Source: Struthidea cinerea
Taxonomy: Eukaryota; Chordata; Aves; Passeriformes; Corcoracidae
Direction: 5' to 3'
NCBI GenBank assembly: GCA_013397865.1
Contig: VZTI01003092.1
Span: 1-64,000, forward strand
Length of the DNA stretch: 64,000 nucleotides
Shown here: positions 48,705 through 60,758 of the stretch, piece by piece
Layout of the letters: the number at the start of each line of letters is the position of its first letter
Position numbering within the stretch: the first letter of the stretch is position 1
The notes under the pieces: generated by a model
Told to the model about the DNA's origin: nothing
Databases searched by the model: none
What the model saw: the letters and a program-made list of their open reading frames with translations, nothing else
Translations under genes and position numbers: made by a program

Positions 48705-49085
48705 TACTGGGATGGACATTTCATTCTCTCCTCTTTGGGTCTTTTCCATAAATGTGACCATGCTCATGAAGAGGCAGGGTTTTTTTTGTCCCCAGTATAT
48801 TAAGTGTTTAGGGTGTTGCAGCTTGTGTTCACTGCCTTTTGTGATATTGCTATGCTCCTCTGAGAAACAAGAGAAGCTCCATTGGTGCTACACCCTCTCC
48901 GTAGGTAGCTGTAACCCTCTGCAACTACACAGCAAAAAGGCTCTCCATAAACCATTTCCAAGCTGAGTAAACCCACCTTCTGCAGTTTCTTCATTCTTTC
49001 ATGTGTTCAAGCTTCCTGACTGTCTTCATCTCCCTGTGCTGGACTTGCTGGACCTGCATGTTGATGTCAATCAGCTTCAGTGTTC
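48705..49085 (-). mobile_element. CR1 LINE, 5' half split by LTR insertion
   Basis: Continues the CR1 interrupted at 47990. Blocks in order are TACTGGGATGGACATTTCA, GACCATGCTCATGAAGAGGC, AAGTGTTTAGGGTG, CAGCTTGTGTTCACTGCCTT, AAGCTGAGTAAACCCACCTT and CCTGTGCTGGACTTGCTGGA. These match the reverse complement of the CR1 3' UTR and ORF2 end (CTGAACAAACCCAGCTC and CTGGACTC-type blocks in the consensus). The copy is quite diverged and 5'-truncated near 49085. Confidence 0.78.
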
Positions 49086-51743
49086 CTGGGCACCCCAATT
49101 AATTGGCACAGGCATGGGAATCTAATACGGAGCTAATGTCACCAAAATACCCAAGTCATTGTGTGTTCTAGAAAAACATGCAGGTTGTAACTGGGAACAT
49201 ATGTGAAAAAATGATTCCAGAGAAATACTATGTTTCACTCAAAATTACAGAAATTCCCCATATGTAACCTAAATCTCCCTCAGCTTTTGTCCCTTCATAC
49301 TTCCTGCTGTAATAGACTTGGTCAGCTTGCTCTTTCAGTGGATTTGGAAACAAGTATAGTGGTCTTATTTCTCAAAGCCTTGTGATATTTTAATATTTGC
49401 CTGGGAAAAATGCATGTTTTCATAGCATCCACTGTTCCATTCCAGGGTCAGCACTAAGCTCAGTCTTAATGTTGTGTTTCTCAGTTATCATTTTAAGGGT
49501 TCCCACTGAATAGTGAATAATGTTCAATCAAATTGCAATGAGAATCAAACAATTCTTCTATTTGCACACAAAGTCAACGTTTATTTTTGTCAGGGTGCGA
49601 TCAGGGAAACAAAAGGTCACAGCTCCTCAGGCCATGCTTGGATGTTCTAAGTCAAAGTCCATCTACATTTATTGCAATGTCATTGGGATGTGCCAAAGAG
49701 GTCTCTGTGGCACCAGTGCCGAATTTATCCCACTAATGATCAGCTTGTGGAGTTCTGCTACATTTACTCTATCACAAATAACAGTGATGTCAATACTGGA
49801 GTAAAAATGGAAGGTTTTGTCACTCTATGCCTGTATCCCGTTCTCAGTTTTATCACTGTGAACCAGGAGGAACTTAAGTAACACCAAGTAACTATAAATA
49901 AGCTGGTAGCATGATCTCTACACTTTTTGCCCTGCTTGTGAGCTGTTTAGCTCAGTATATCCACTTTAGGAAGCAGAAGTCTTGAGATGGTCTTGATGGT
50001 GAGGTGGAGTATAGCATTTTCTACTCGACACGACTGATCTGTCAAACATGACAAAAAGTGGAAGAGAAGCAGATTCAAGTTTTTCTTTTCAGAATCTTTT
50101 TTTTTTATTTTTTATTTTTTTTTTATGGTCAGACAATCCAAGGCTGCTCCTGATCTCTTTGCTTGTTTGTGAAGTGGGTTGTGTGACTGTAGGTGGGACA
50201 GTGATGAGGAGAAACACGGTTTCTTTACAGGGCAAATCAACAGGTGAAATATGGAAGCAAACTTTTGTAATAGTGAGAGTTAGAGTAGGACAAACACATT
50301 TCAGGAATGCTTTGGCATTTTTGCAATGCTGATGATTGTATTCCAGTGCCTAGACTGTTTCCTGGGCAGTTTTTTATAGTTACAGCCTTGTTGACTCATA
50401 TGGAGTCTTACACAATTGCACTGTGTCCTCAGTTCTGGACCCTGACTGAGACCTGCAAGATCTCCTTCCAAAGGCATAACAGAACAACCAACTTGTCTGT
50501 CACTGTGGTTGTCCAGGGGAATAGGATGGGTACCTCGGTGGGGAATCTCCTTACAAAGTGCAGTCATTTGTAAGAAGAACCGGGACAAAGGTTCCAAAAG
50601 AGGACTTAGTGCTAAGTTTCTTCAGGTTTGCAATGCACTAGGACATAAACTAAACAAAAAATGAACTCTTAAAACATGTATTTAAATCATGTATCTACAC
50701 ATGTTGCATGGAGATTATGTGGTAAAAAAAGGGAAAATAGCCGGAGCTCCCCCCCCTTTTTTTTTACCATGAGTACCTAAACCCTAGACCATATCCTTCA
50801 GATAACATTAATTCTTCTTGTATTTCCCCTCATAGTGCAGGTTTGTTAGAGCTGTAGCAGAGCAATTTTGCTACGTATAATTTGGGGGGCAAGAGCTGCC
50901 CTCCAAGGCCATCTGCAAACTGCTTAAATTAAGAAAGGTTAATCCATTTATAGAAATGTGAAATGGAAGCATAATTTTAATGTACCCTGTGATATGAAGC
51001 AAGTGAGCCTAGATCTTGAGCTTTGCTGTTACCTAGAAGAAGTAAGTTCAGCAAAACCTGAAATCCAATTTCCATATATATTGCTGGTCTTATCACTTTT
51101 TTTGTCTAAAATGTTAAAGTAATCTTAATTATCTGGATGACAATCAAAAATAAAAGTCAGCACTGTGCTCCATCTCATTACAATTCAGGGTTGGGATAAT
51201 GTTGCTTTGGAAAAACCTCATGTGTATGCCATAAATTATACTTGGAAGAGTCAAATAAATTACTTTGCTAGCCAAAATATTTTCTCATGCACAAAATGGA
51301 AGCACTGGAAAACTTTGCTTCTAATGGGTACATTTTGTGTGGATTTCCCACAACCAATAATTAATATAAGTGAATAAACATAGGGTTTTTTTCCTAAAAT
51401 ATTGTATAGGAATTGATGCATGGGGTTTGCATATGTAAAAATCCTTCTTAGCTTCCACCATTTGATTTTGAACACTTCCTTTGGCTGCTCATATGCGTCA
51501 GTTTCCCTGTGATGAAAGAAGCTATTGCATTAAATTGTGAACGTGCAAGGTTTATAAGTATAGTGAACCAAGATTTCTATTGTTCTCTGTGGTGAGGTGA
51601 CAAATGTTATAAAACTTCTGATAACATATTTTTGCATGACTAAGAATTTTGATTTTTGCCTGTCCCAGTTTTTCAAGTGCAGAAGGTAGACATATGCCTG
51701 GTGATATACCTGCTCTCATTGCTTTTCTCTCTGTATCAATAGT

Positions 51744-51778
51744 ATATGTTTATGTTTATGTTTATGTTTATGTTTATG
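51744..51778. repeat. hexanucleotide TATGTT microsatellite
   Basis: Five perfect TATGTT units plus a partial sixth. It is uninterrupted and so probably length-variable. Confidence 0.95.
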
Positions 51779-53320
51779 AATTTGCATGACAAGAAAGCGC
51801 CCAAGCCCTAGACTGCAGACATGAAAAAGATGAGAGATGGTCCTTGTGTTTAAGCTTTTCAACCATAAATAGACCAAGGAGGAGAGAAAGGAATATCTGT
51901 ATTTTCTCTCTGTCGACAGAGACTTCTGCCTACAGCAGAGATAAGAATCAAGCCCAGACCATTAATCCAGTCCTTCACCCCAGGACTATGCTTCCACCCT
52001 CTCTCTATGCATGAGGCTCATTTCCATATTTCATCACATTAGTGATTGTCTCCCACAGTTGCCTGCTGATTATCCTGCCAGTTACACAGAAAATCCAGGT
52101 ATATATCATCTGCAAAGAAATTAAACCACCTACACTCTTGACGATAGATTGTTGTATTTACATTACCTTTCTGATATCCAGCTGCACCTGGATCAAATAA
52201 AACCCTGTTTAAATTGAATGACAATATTTTCTTAAGACCTATGAGACTATTACTAGGGACTTTAAATGAGTCAATCCAGTTTCTTCTATAATTCTGTAAT
52301 AGCAAACTACTTTCCAGAGGTTTCCTGTCATTTTTCACTCATTTAGAAGGGAAAACCTGCAGGAAGAATAAGTTACAAATGAACATTAATTAGGGTGAAG
52401 CAGCAGGACTATATAAATTATGAAGGAGGTTCTTTTTTCTGAGTTACAGATTGATTCCTTTTGTAATCAAATTCCATATTCAGTGCAGCTTCCTTTTAAA
52501 ATGAGGTAGGCAGAGAGGAGATAAGTGTCTGGTGAAACACAGTACCTGCTATTTCAGTTTCTTTTTAGGAGGTTGCTCAGAATGACACGACTCAGATTAA
52601 AAAAAAAAAAGAAAAAATAACAGAAGAAAATAGGTCAGAGGTCCTCAGTGCCAATTAATTTAGCATTCAAAAGAGAATAGAGATGGTTAAACTTCATGGC
52701 AAATTGAAACAGTTCAGAAATGTGAATAAAATACTGTCTTGGAAAGATAACAGGAATAATAGTATTTTTCATTTTTCTTTGAACCTCTTAAGGTCTCAAA
52801 TGGGACCTTATAAGCATCAGATATGTAAAACTCTCAAACTCTCATGGAACTGCCAGGCTATTTCAATTATTACCTGTTTAAGAATGCAAATTGTTTTGTT
52901 CCTCAACAGTCGAACGACCATCACTGTACATCCGTCTGCAATTATTCTTATCCATTTCCCTGACTGAGGGCCATGTGTGCACCTGTCGTGTGGTATTGCT
53001 CCCCACCACTGAAATGCAGCCACCTCCAGGCCAATTTGGTTTTTACTGATGCTTAAAAACAGAGGGACTAACTTCCTGACGTGGTTCTGGAAATTTAGAC
53101 CAGAAGATTTTCAGGGTGCTCTTTTGTCCCAGAAGTTTGTTTGCTAGTGGAATTTTCCATCTGCCTCTTATGTGTGTGGAGACACACTACTAGCATCTCA
53201 ACAGAAGAACAGGAGGCAGGGCGCTGAGTTGATACATCCTATCCCTTCACTGAGTGCAAGGGCTCATTCTCCACCTCATGACCCAATGCACGTGTGCTTT
53301 CCTAGTCATTTGATTCCAGA

Positions 53321-53346
53321 GAAATCTAGAGAAAACTCTAGATTTC
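53321..53346. repeat. perfect 11-bp inverted repeat, 4-nt loop
   Basis: GAAATCTAGAG (53321-53331), loop AAAA, CTCTAGATTTC (53336-53346). The following ACTCTAGAG repeats part of the arm. No gene ends here and no microRNA-like extended stem exists, so it is most likely a chance or mutation-derived palindrome. Confidence 0.9.
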
Positions 53347-54065
53347 ACTCTAGAGAAAAAGAGTTTGTTCAGTCTAACTCTTCTCCTGCCTAGCTCAGAG
53401 TTAAGTGCCTACTGTGAAGCTTGAGTTCAAGACAAAGGTCATTGATTCAAACTTTTCTCTACAGGGAACTATACTTGTAGTGTCGATGGGAAGAAGTAGT
53501 CTTGGTGCTGATGCGGCATTTGTCTTACAAACACCACCCTCAATCAATGGCTCTGGATAAAAGATAGCAGGAAGATCTCATTTCTTTCTTGAAGTTAGGT
53601 GTTGTAGGGGATGCTAAATTTTACTTTTATTGGTTTTATTGTGGTCAGCATAAACAGGATCTTGGGTCTAACTGTGACACCTGAATGGAGATGAACATTA
53701 CTAATATACTCCAGCAGTATGTAGTAAGTTTCCAGAAGTGGAGGCTTTTATGGCATAGGACACAGCAACTCAGATTTTCTCTATAACATTAGGCACATGC
53801 ATTTTTCTCCATCTCTTTTACTCTTTTACTATTTAGTAATGATAACAGCATGGGTATGACAACTCTATGAATTTAAGGAGTCTTTCCAGATTTTTTGGAG
53901 CATGTTTCATTCATGGTGGAGGTACTCCTCCACCTCATTCTTCCTTCTTCTGTCAGACTTTTCCAGTTATGAGCAGTGTCAAGCTGTCAGGGCAAAATCA
54001 GTTTGTCCTCTAACAGCCATTTTTTACTGAATACTTCTATAATACATCTATAATACAAAACTTAT

Positions 54066-54116
54066 GTACATATATATGCATATATATATATATACACACA
54101 TGTATACATATATAAT
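54066..54116. repeat. TA-rich dinucleotide repeat
   Basis: Alternating TA/CA units, with the longest pure TA run at about 54080-54093. Confidence 0.9.
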
Positions 54117-54147
54117 TCAAAAATGAGCCATATATCTCCCACTAAAG

Positions 54148-54945
54148 AGACCCAATGTCTCAAACACTGACAGGCTTGCGGTATTGACCGACTCTCTAGG
54201 AAGCCTATTGCAGAGTTTGACCACCCTCTTGATACAAAAATGCTTCCAAAAGTCCAGTCTGAACCTTCCTTTGCAGCTTTGAATCATTCCCACCTCTCAG
54301 CACCTCATTTCCCATGTCCTCACCTCGGAAAGCTGTAGGGGGCAATGAGGTTGCCCCTCAGCCTCCTTTTCCCCAAGCTAGACAAACCCAGCGTCCCCAG
54401 CTGCTCCTCATAAGACATTCCTTCCAGCCCTGTCACCAGCTTTGTTTCCTTCCTCTGGACACGTTCAAGGACCTTCACATCATTCTTAAGTTGTGGGGCC
54501 CAGAACTGCACATCTTGCTCCAGATGAGGCCTAACCAATGCTGAAAACAGTGGGACAATCATCTCTTCTGCCTGGATGGTGATGCCGTGTTGGACACCCC
54601 TGTGTTGGATGGGGTTTGCCACCTTGTCTGCCAGAGCACACTGATGAGTAGTGTTGAGCCCCTGCTGACCAGCACCCCCAGATCCCTCTCTGCAGGGCTG
54701 CTCTCCAGCCAGTCCTCTCCAGTTTATGCTTGTGCCCAGCGTTACTCCATCCCAAGTGCAGAATCCAGCACTGGGACTTGTTAAATTTCTTCCCCTTAAC
54801 TGTTGCCCAGTGCTCCAATCTGTCTAGACTCCTCTTCAATGTCTCATTTCTTGAGAGAGTCAACAGCACATCCCAGTTTGGTACTACAAGAAAACTTGAT
54901 AACAGTATTGAACAGGACTGGGCCTGGGATTAAACCCTGAGAACA
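54148..54945 (-). mobile_element. CR1 LINE ORF2 3' part, about 800 bp
   Basis: The longest CR1 fragment here. In several frames the - strand reads CR1 ORF2 residues in order: LKRSLDRLEHWATVKGKKFN, CWILHLGWSNAGHKHKLERT, PLFSALVRPHLEQDVQFWAP, VKVLERVQRKETKLVTGLEG and EEQLGTLGLSSLGKRRLRGN. This is the RT thumb and downstream region. Below 54310 it continues into the 3'-ward part (CCTATTGCAGAGTTTGACCA). Frameshifts break it, and the extreme 3' end with the terminal repeat is missing. Confidence 0.95.
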
Positions 54946-56418
54946 TCAGTAATATTTTCACCTGCTTCCATTGCTGATGGAATTGCCTGATCAGCTGTGA
55001 TTCCAAGGACACTTCTTACTTGTGTAAGAAGGGTGAGGCTGTCACTGGAATACTCTGAAAGGGCAGATTTTGCAGAGGAGAGGCAGAAGTAAGAGATCCC
55101 AGTCCAACCTGGGTGTCTCTTTTTGTCCTCTAAGGCATAAGAGAGAAGGAGGGAGTGCATAGAGCTGCAGTTGCCAGCCCAGCCTTATGAATCACTTGAA
55201 ATGTGAGTGAGTTTCAGCAGCCTGGGGGCATCTATTCCCTTTGTAAAGGGAAGTGGTTGGAGACAGGCATGACAAAGACAGGAGGGGGAAAAAAGGGAAA
55301 AGTCAGGAGAGATTCCTCTGATAAATAGGCATCTCTGTTTAAGCCAACTACTCAAGGCTTCTGTTACAATCTATGGATAAAAATAACAGTTTTTGGGTCC
55401 TCATCCACAGAGGACACTTTTTTTCCTTCTTGCCTCAGGGAGGCCCTGACAGGTTATATATCTTACTTTCACAGTGATACTTCCTCCATTGCTCTTTAGT
55501 CTGGAAACGAATTTTTTCGTCCATCACTCTAGGAATATTTACTAGCACTGAATCTGAAATTAAACAAGGAAAGGAAGAAATGGCTATGAAAATGGGATTT
55601 GGGTAGAAAGGTATATTTGTAGTCCTCTTCTTTTGAGTTGATGGACTGTCTTCTCTTTGTTTAGTTATCCAACTTCTAAATAAATGAAAAGCACCTTTGA
55701 GTAACTTTGGCCTGGACCAGATTCTCTGTGAGGCAAGTTGGGGTAAATAAACTTGCTTTCTTGGTTTTTCGTTCCGTACTGGTACATAAGTAGATAAAAT
55801 AAAATTTTTAAATGTGCGAGTCCACAAAAATATGCACTTATGCAACTTAGAAACATTGGGTATTTTCTGTTCTTTAGCAGCCTCACCATCATAATAATAG
55901 TCTGTAGTCACATCTATGCTAGTAAATTAAATAATGCCAGGATATGCTCCTGTGGCATGGACCTCAGCCATCTCTTCTGTTGTATTGTGAGCATTATCCC
56001 TGGCATGGTTTTGACTGGAGGCACCCAGCGTTCTGTCAAATGCCTCCCAAGCCAAGCTGGAAAGCTATGAGTGGTGATTCTGAACAGGCACTGTGACTAT
56101 GGACATGCTGCACTGGAGACTGAGAGAGTTTAAGAGGATGGATAAAAGCCGTACTGTGCCAGCTGGATTCAGTGTCAGGCAACAATTCTGTAATATTTTC
56201 TTCACCAATGCAGACACAGCCTGTGAGTGTTACCAGTCCATGGAGAACGACCATTAACTTCCATGGTGAAGAACTGGCTTTTGGTGCTGAAAGGCATGAT
56301 GTCACATCACTTTCCTGTGAAGCATTATTGCAGTGACATAGGGTTGATATTTGTCTATCTAGCCAGGTAGAAACATGCATGAAACATTCCAGATACTATT
56401 TTATCCTCTGAATGTATA
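54946..56418. other. unique DNA with one long chance ORF
   Basis: No repeat recognised. Holds the window's longest ATG-started open frame (55435-55911, -), listed separately. Confidence 0.5.
55435..55911 (-). other. 158-codon open frame, probably not a gene
   Basis: Longest ATG-to-stop frame in the window. The product is basic, begins with an acidic, tyrosine-rich stretch (MTTDYYYDGEAAKE), and has no signal peptide, membrane segment or domain I recognise. No promoter, CpG island, splice context or poly(A) tract supports expression, and a second overlapping frame is open for 75 codons on the same strand. In 64 kb of AT-rich DNA a few frames of this size are expected by chance. A decayed retrocopy of an unknown gene remains possible. 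Confidence 0.12.
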
Positions 56419-56630
56419 TCACAGAATCATCATAGACTCATAGGATGGTTTGGGTTGAAAAGGACATTGAAGACCATCTAGTTCCAACCCCTTGCCATGG
56501 GCAGGGACATTTTCCATTAGACCAGGTTGCTCAGAGCCCCATCCAGCCTGGTGCTGAACACTTCCAGGGACAAGGCATCCACTCACCACCCTCACAGTAA
56601 AGAATTTGTTCCTAATACAATCTACTGTAT
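56419..56630 (-). mobile_element. CR1 LINE 3' tail
   Basis: Reverse-complement CR1. The terminal repeat is at 56419-56445 (CACAGAATCATCATAGACTC), followed by GGATGGTTTGGGTTGAAAAG, CCCTTGCCATGGGCAGGGAC, AGACCAGGTTGCTCAGAGCC and CTCACAGTAAAGAATTTGTT. Well preserved, 5'-truncated near 56630. Confidence 0.95.
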
Positions 56631-57730
56631 ATTATCTATCTATATGCGGTATACATGAGCACTAGATTTGACACACAATGGGCTTCTTAGACTGAGTAGG
56701 TTGTAAATTACCTTCATTCCTTCTTGCACATTCAAGATCTAACATGCAGTAGCGTGGGATCTACAGCAATGATGTGCATGTGTGTAATGGATGCATCTGG
56801 GATTTCTGAATGGCCACCAATCTGGTACAAATCCTAACTCATTAGCTTTCAGCTGCCAAAATGTCTAGTCTATAAAACCAGGATGTGAAGAATGTACTAG
56901 TGCAATTCCTGAAAATACACATTAAATTCACTTGCTTGATTCTTCATTTCTACCTAAGAGTCTCACAAAATTGTCCAGGTGAGATGATAGTGACTTATCA
57001 GTGACAACATTGAGTATTTCCTAGATGAAGAGGTGAGTGGGCATATTTCTATAGGTTAACAAGGTCTTAATTACATGCAGATTTGCCAGTTTGGACTGGA
57101 ATTAATTCAGAAGCAAACTTTGGGACTGGGACTGGTCTTTAATGCAGTCTAAAAAAGTAATGTTATTAGCTTGGTAATTTATTCAGACTGAGGGGAACGT
57201 AAGACAATGAACTTCATCTCACAGATTTTACTGTCTCATCCCATTTCAGAACAGCATCAGACTTCAGAGGTGAAAGTGAGATAGGGATGTCTCGAATACA
57301 GTATAAACCAGCTAAGTGTTTTTCCACGAATGAAGGCTCTCATCATCTATTAAAAAATTCATCAGTATTTAAGGACTCCCTCTCTGCCCTTTGCCTCCCA
57401 AGGCAGAGAGGCCAAATTAATTTACAAAATGCTGAAGTCCTAAAATTTAATGATATCATTACTATTCAATTGCAGTATGCTGTTGGACAGAGAATCATGT
57501 AATGAATAAAGTTCTTTTATGCCATCCTGATCCAGCCGAGTGCTTTAAATAGCTGACTAGTTCTTCTCACTTCAGAGAGAATAAACACAGCTTTCATTCA
57601 AAAGAAACACTTCAATCTGTGTCAGTAATTTCCATTGACATCAACAGTTTGTAAGGTAAAATCAGTCACACTCTTAACTGCTTATCTGTGTCTTAAAATA
57701 TTTGCTTAAATGCTTTGATAAGGTGAAATC

Positions 57731-57960
57731 TTCTGGGCCCTGAGTGCACTATGAGTCCTTACCATGCCAGCCTGCCTTCCCTGGACACCGTGTCCATGGC
57801 CAAGGACCCTGTTTCAGACCAGCACAAGATCAGTTCCTGCCTAGTCATGCTGCAGGATGCTGGTTTGGAGCCCTACCACAGTCCTGTCGTGCGTGGTCCA
57901 GAACCACAGGCTGATAACTGGACCTGTCCTCATCCCAGCCCTGCTGAAGGAAGGAGAGAG
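57731..57960 (+). other. GC-rich patch, unexplained
   Basis: A sharply bounded block that is visibly richer in G+C than the AT-rich DNA on both sides. It is open on the + strand (frame starting at 57751, 101 codons to 58056). The product is proline-rich and soluble-looking, and matches no family I recognise. It has no flanking consensus splice pair. It might be an exon, an unrecognised repeat or a decayed CpG-rich insert. Confidence 0.3.
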
Positions 57961-59656
57961 GAAAATTTTCAATATAACTTCTTTCAGAGTGAATCTAAAA
58001 ATTACCAGTATATAATCCATTCATATGGGAGCTGCATATCTGATCTCTATTTTTAATATTATATATTTGAAGCAGGATTTTTTTTAAAGGTTAAACCAAG
58101 TGATTTACTCCTCTTTGTAATTAGATGTAGCAATAATAATAATATTTTACATTGTACTGGAATGTTCTTTTAGACTTTGTCATATAATCTTTAAAAGCTT
58201 AATAGATATAGTGATTGGTATCTTAATCCAATTGTTACTTTACTTGTGGGCTACTTTTTGATTTGCTTGAATAAATGGCTGAGTTGTCCGCAACATAATT
58301 GTCTTCTGCAAGGGCTTCCTGTGAATGTATTTTTAATTTCTAAGTGGTTCAGTTTCTTCCTTGGCTATTCAGACACTTTTTTCTTTTTCTAATAACATTA
58401 ATGCCAGTAATGCTAACTGAGTAATACTGCTGAATAAATCATAAGTTCAACATGTATATTGTAATTTTCAGAGGTCTTCCTGTACTGTCAGTCTCATAAA
58501 TCCCCATTTTTAAAAGGGAAATGAACATTATTATCCATATTTTCCATCACAGAAATGAAATGCTACATTTTCTTATTCCATTTCTAATTTTTTCCAGGCA
58601 GATACTTGTGAATCTCAACAGTGTCTGTCGTTTCTCTGTTGCTCTCCTGTATACCAAAGACATGGCTGAACTCTGAAGACTACCAACACCAAGCTTTGTT
58701 TTTTTGGCTATGTTTATTCTTGTAAACAAAGTGTGTGTGAGGCCACTTTTCTATCTGTGAGACCATCTGGCATAGAATGATCAATGTCTATGTGAATAAA
58801 GTATCTTGGGCTCCAAAAGGGGGCAATCTGTCTGTAGGATCAAGAATGGTTTGTGCTATCACTGGAGCCAGACAAATGTTCTGGATGATACTGTTTGCCC
58901 TTTTCCAATATCTATGCCATTGTACTGTTCCATTCACAAGCATTGTCATATTTAGCAGTACAGTCTGAGCTTTTGTGTCTGCAGCTCTGAGTGCCCATCA
59001 AACCATGCACTGAGACACCACATTGTTCTTCAGCAATGGTGTGGTTACATATGAAACATTTTTCCAGGTACCAGAGGTCAACCTGCATACCGACATGCAA
59101 AGTGTTGGTATTCTTTTTTGATGTTCACTCCAGCCAAGAAGTTGATCATCAAGCCTGAAAGTCACCTCTAGCAAAGATCCTGTAGACATGGGTGTTGGGA
59201 GGAAAGGATTAAAACTGGAAGATTTGGCAAGGTGGAAAAATAGACTTGTTTTCTCTCAAGGTGACCTTGCAGCAGGGGGATGCTAAGAATATTCCATATG
59301 GGCAATTTCACATATTGTGCTTGCTTTGGGTTGCTTTCTGTCTGTCTTGGGAAGCAGAATTTCTGTAGAAGAGAACAGAATGCTGTCAAAGATTTAAAAG
59401 GTATCCTTCATAGACAGGCTTGGGTCTCCTGCTGGGAGAAAGAGAGACAAGAACCTTGGAGGTTATAGAAAGCACAATATTGTGCAATTTGGTGCATGTG
59501 CCAGGCCCTTTGACACGATGAGGTTGGGAATGGGCCCTTGGGTTTTGTGTCCCTGCTGACATTGGACTAAGCTTAGCAGTGTATGTGTCCCCACCTTTTT
59601 TTTGGAATCCTCCAGCCAGTGAGATGATGGAATAAGTTTAGTGTTTGCTCTTCAGC

Positions 59657-59694
59657 TGTGGTCGCCTTGGTTAATTGTGGTCGCCTTGGTTAAT
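59657..59694. repeat. perfect 19-bp tandem duplication
   Basis: Two identical copies of TGTGGTCGCCTTGGTTAAT, each retaining a CpG, with two further bases (TG) of a third unit. Perfect identity points to a recent event. Confidence 0.95.
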
Positions 59695-60758
59695 TGCATA
59701 TATCAATTCACACAGTGGGGAATAGAGTTTTAATATCAAAAGTTTTGCTCATTTTGACATGGACAGCAGGGAAAATATTCAGCATTTTTCTACGTCTGGG
59801 TGGCCACCATTCAGAAAGTCTTGGTAAAAACAGTTTTCTGTGTGCTCTGATACGTGCACATGTCAGCAAAAACTGTGATGAAGTCTGTGCTGTGTACTGT
59901 GGTGTCGAGGAACTCTCTTCCCTTACATTCTGTGAGCAGGTAAAGGACTGAAGGGACTGTAGCAACTTACTGTTCCCCAGATTCCAATTGCCTAATTATG
60001 GTACCATTCTATTATGAAAAGGAGAACCAGACAGTGGCCTTTTAGAAAATTATTCGTTGGGGGTCAGGGATACCAGGGCACAGCAGTACAATGTGGCCTT
60101 TGAGATAAGATGCTGTTAGATGCAGCACATCTCAGGAGATGAGCTACAGGACGGGACACTGGGACACCTTGGAGCAAGGGCTAAATACTTCTGCAGATTT
60201 GCACTTGGTGTTTCTCAGCTAATGTTTAAAGTATTCCTCAGAGGATAATCTGAGTGGCTGACGATGTGGATAACCTGGGAATTTAGTTTCAGAGGCACAG
60301 CCAGACATAGCCACCAAGGCACTGGAAATACAATGGAGTGTACGACGACAGTCTCTGTCTGAGGGAAGAATCATACCCTTGTGTTACTGTCAAAGAGAGA
60401 AAAGAGATGGTGTCTCTTTCCTGCATTTATAAGTAGAAAGTATTTATATATGATTACCTTCATAATTCATGTTCATGTGATTATGTTCAGTTGATCAGGT
60501 AACTTTATTGCTTTTCTTTACTTCTATCTGACTTGGCTGTCTGTGTATGTAAACACTTTTATCAGAGAGCTCTGGAATGGTATCTCGCTGTAAAACATAC
60601 AAAGGTAATACGGCTCCTTGTGCTGGAAGGAATGAATGACAGATGTTTCGGTTTGCAAAGCTGCAGATCCCACTGTTTTGGTGTGTGCTGTAATGACTCA
60701 AATCCATCATCTGACCAAGAGGCTACTCTTCAATTATTTCATTCAGCAATATGCTGGA

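Larger units (their letters stand above)
49086..54147. other. mostly unique DNA
   Basis: Five kilobases without recognisable mobile elements or exons. It holds T-rich tracts (50097-50124), a C8-T10 polypyrimidine tract (50749-50766), an A-rich tract near 52.60 kb, and the simple repeats and hairpin listed separately. A calm, CNE-like texture occurs at about 52.05-52.33 kb, but nothing beyond texture supports it. Confidence 0.5.
56631..60758. other. mostly unique DNA
   Basis: Contains a GC-rich patch (57731-57960) and a perfect 19-bp tandem duplication (59657-59694), both listed separately. No mobile element or exon recognised. Confidence 0.5.
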
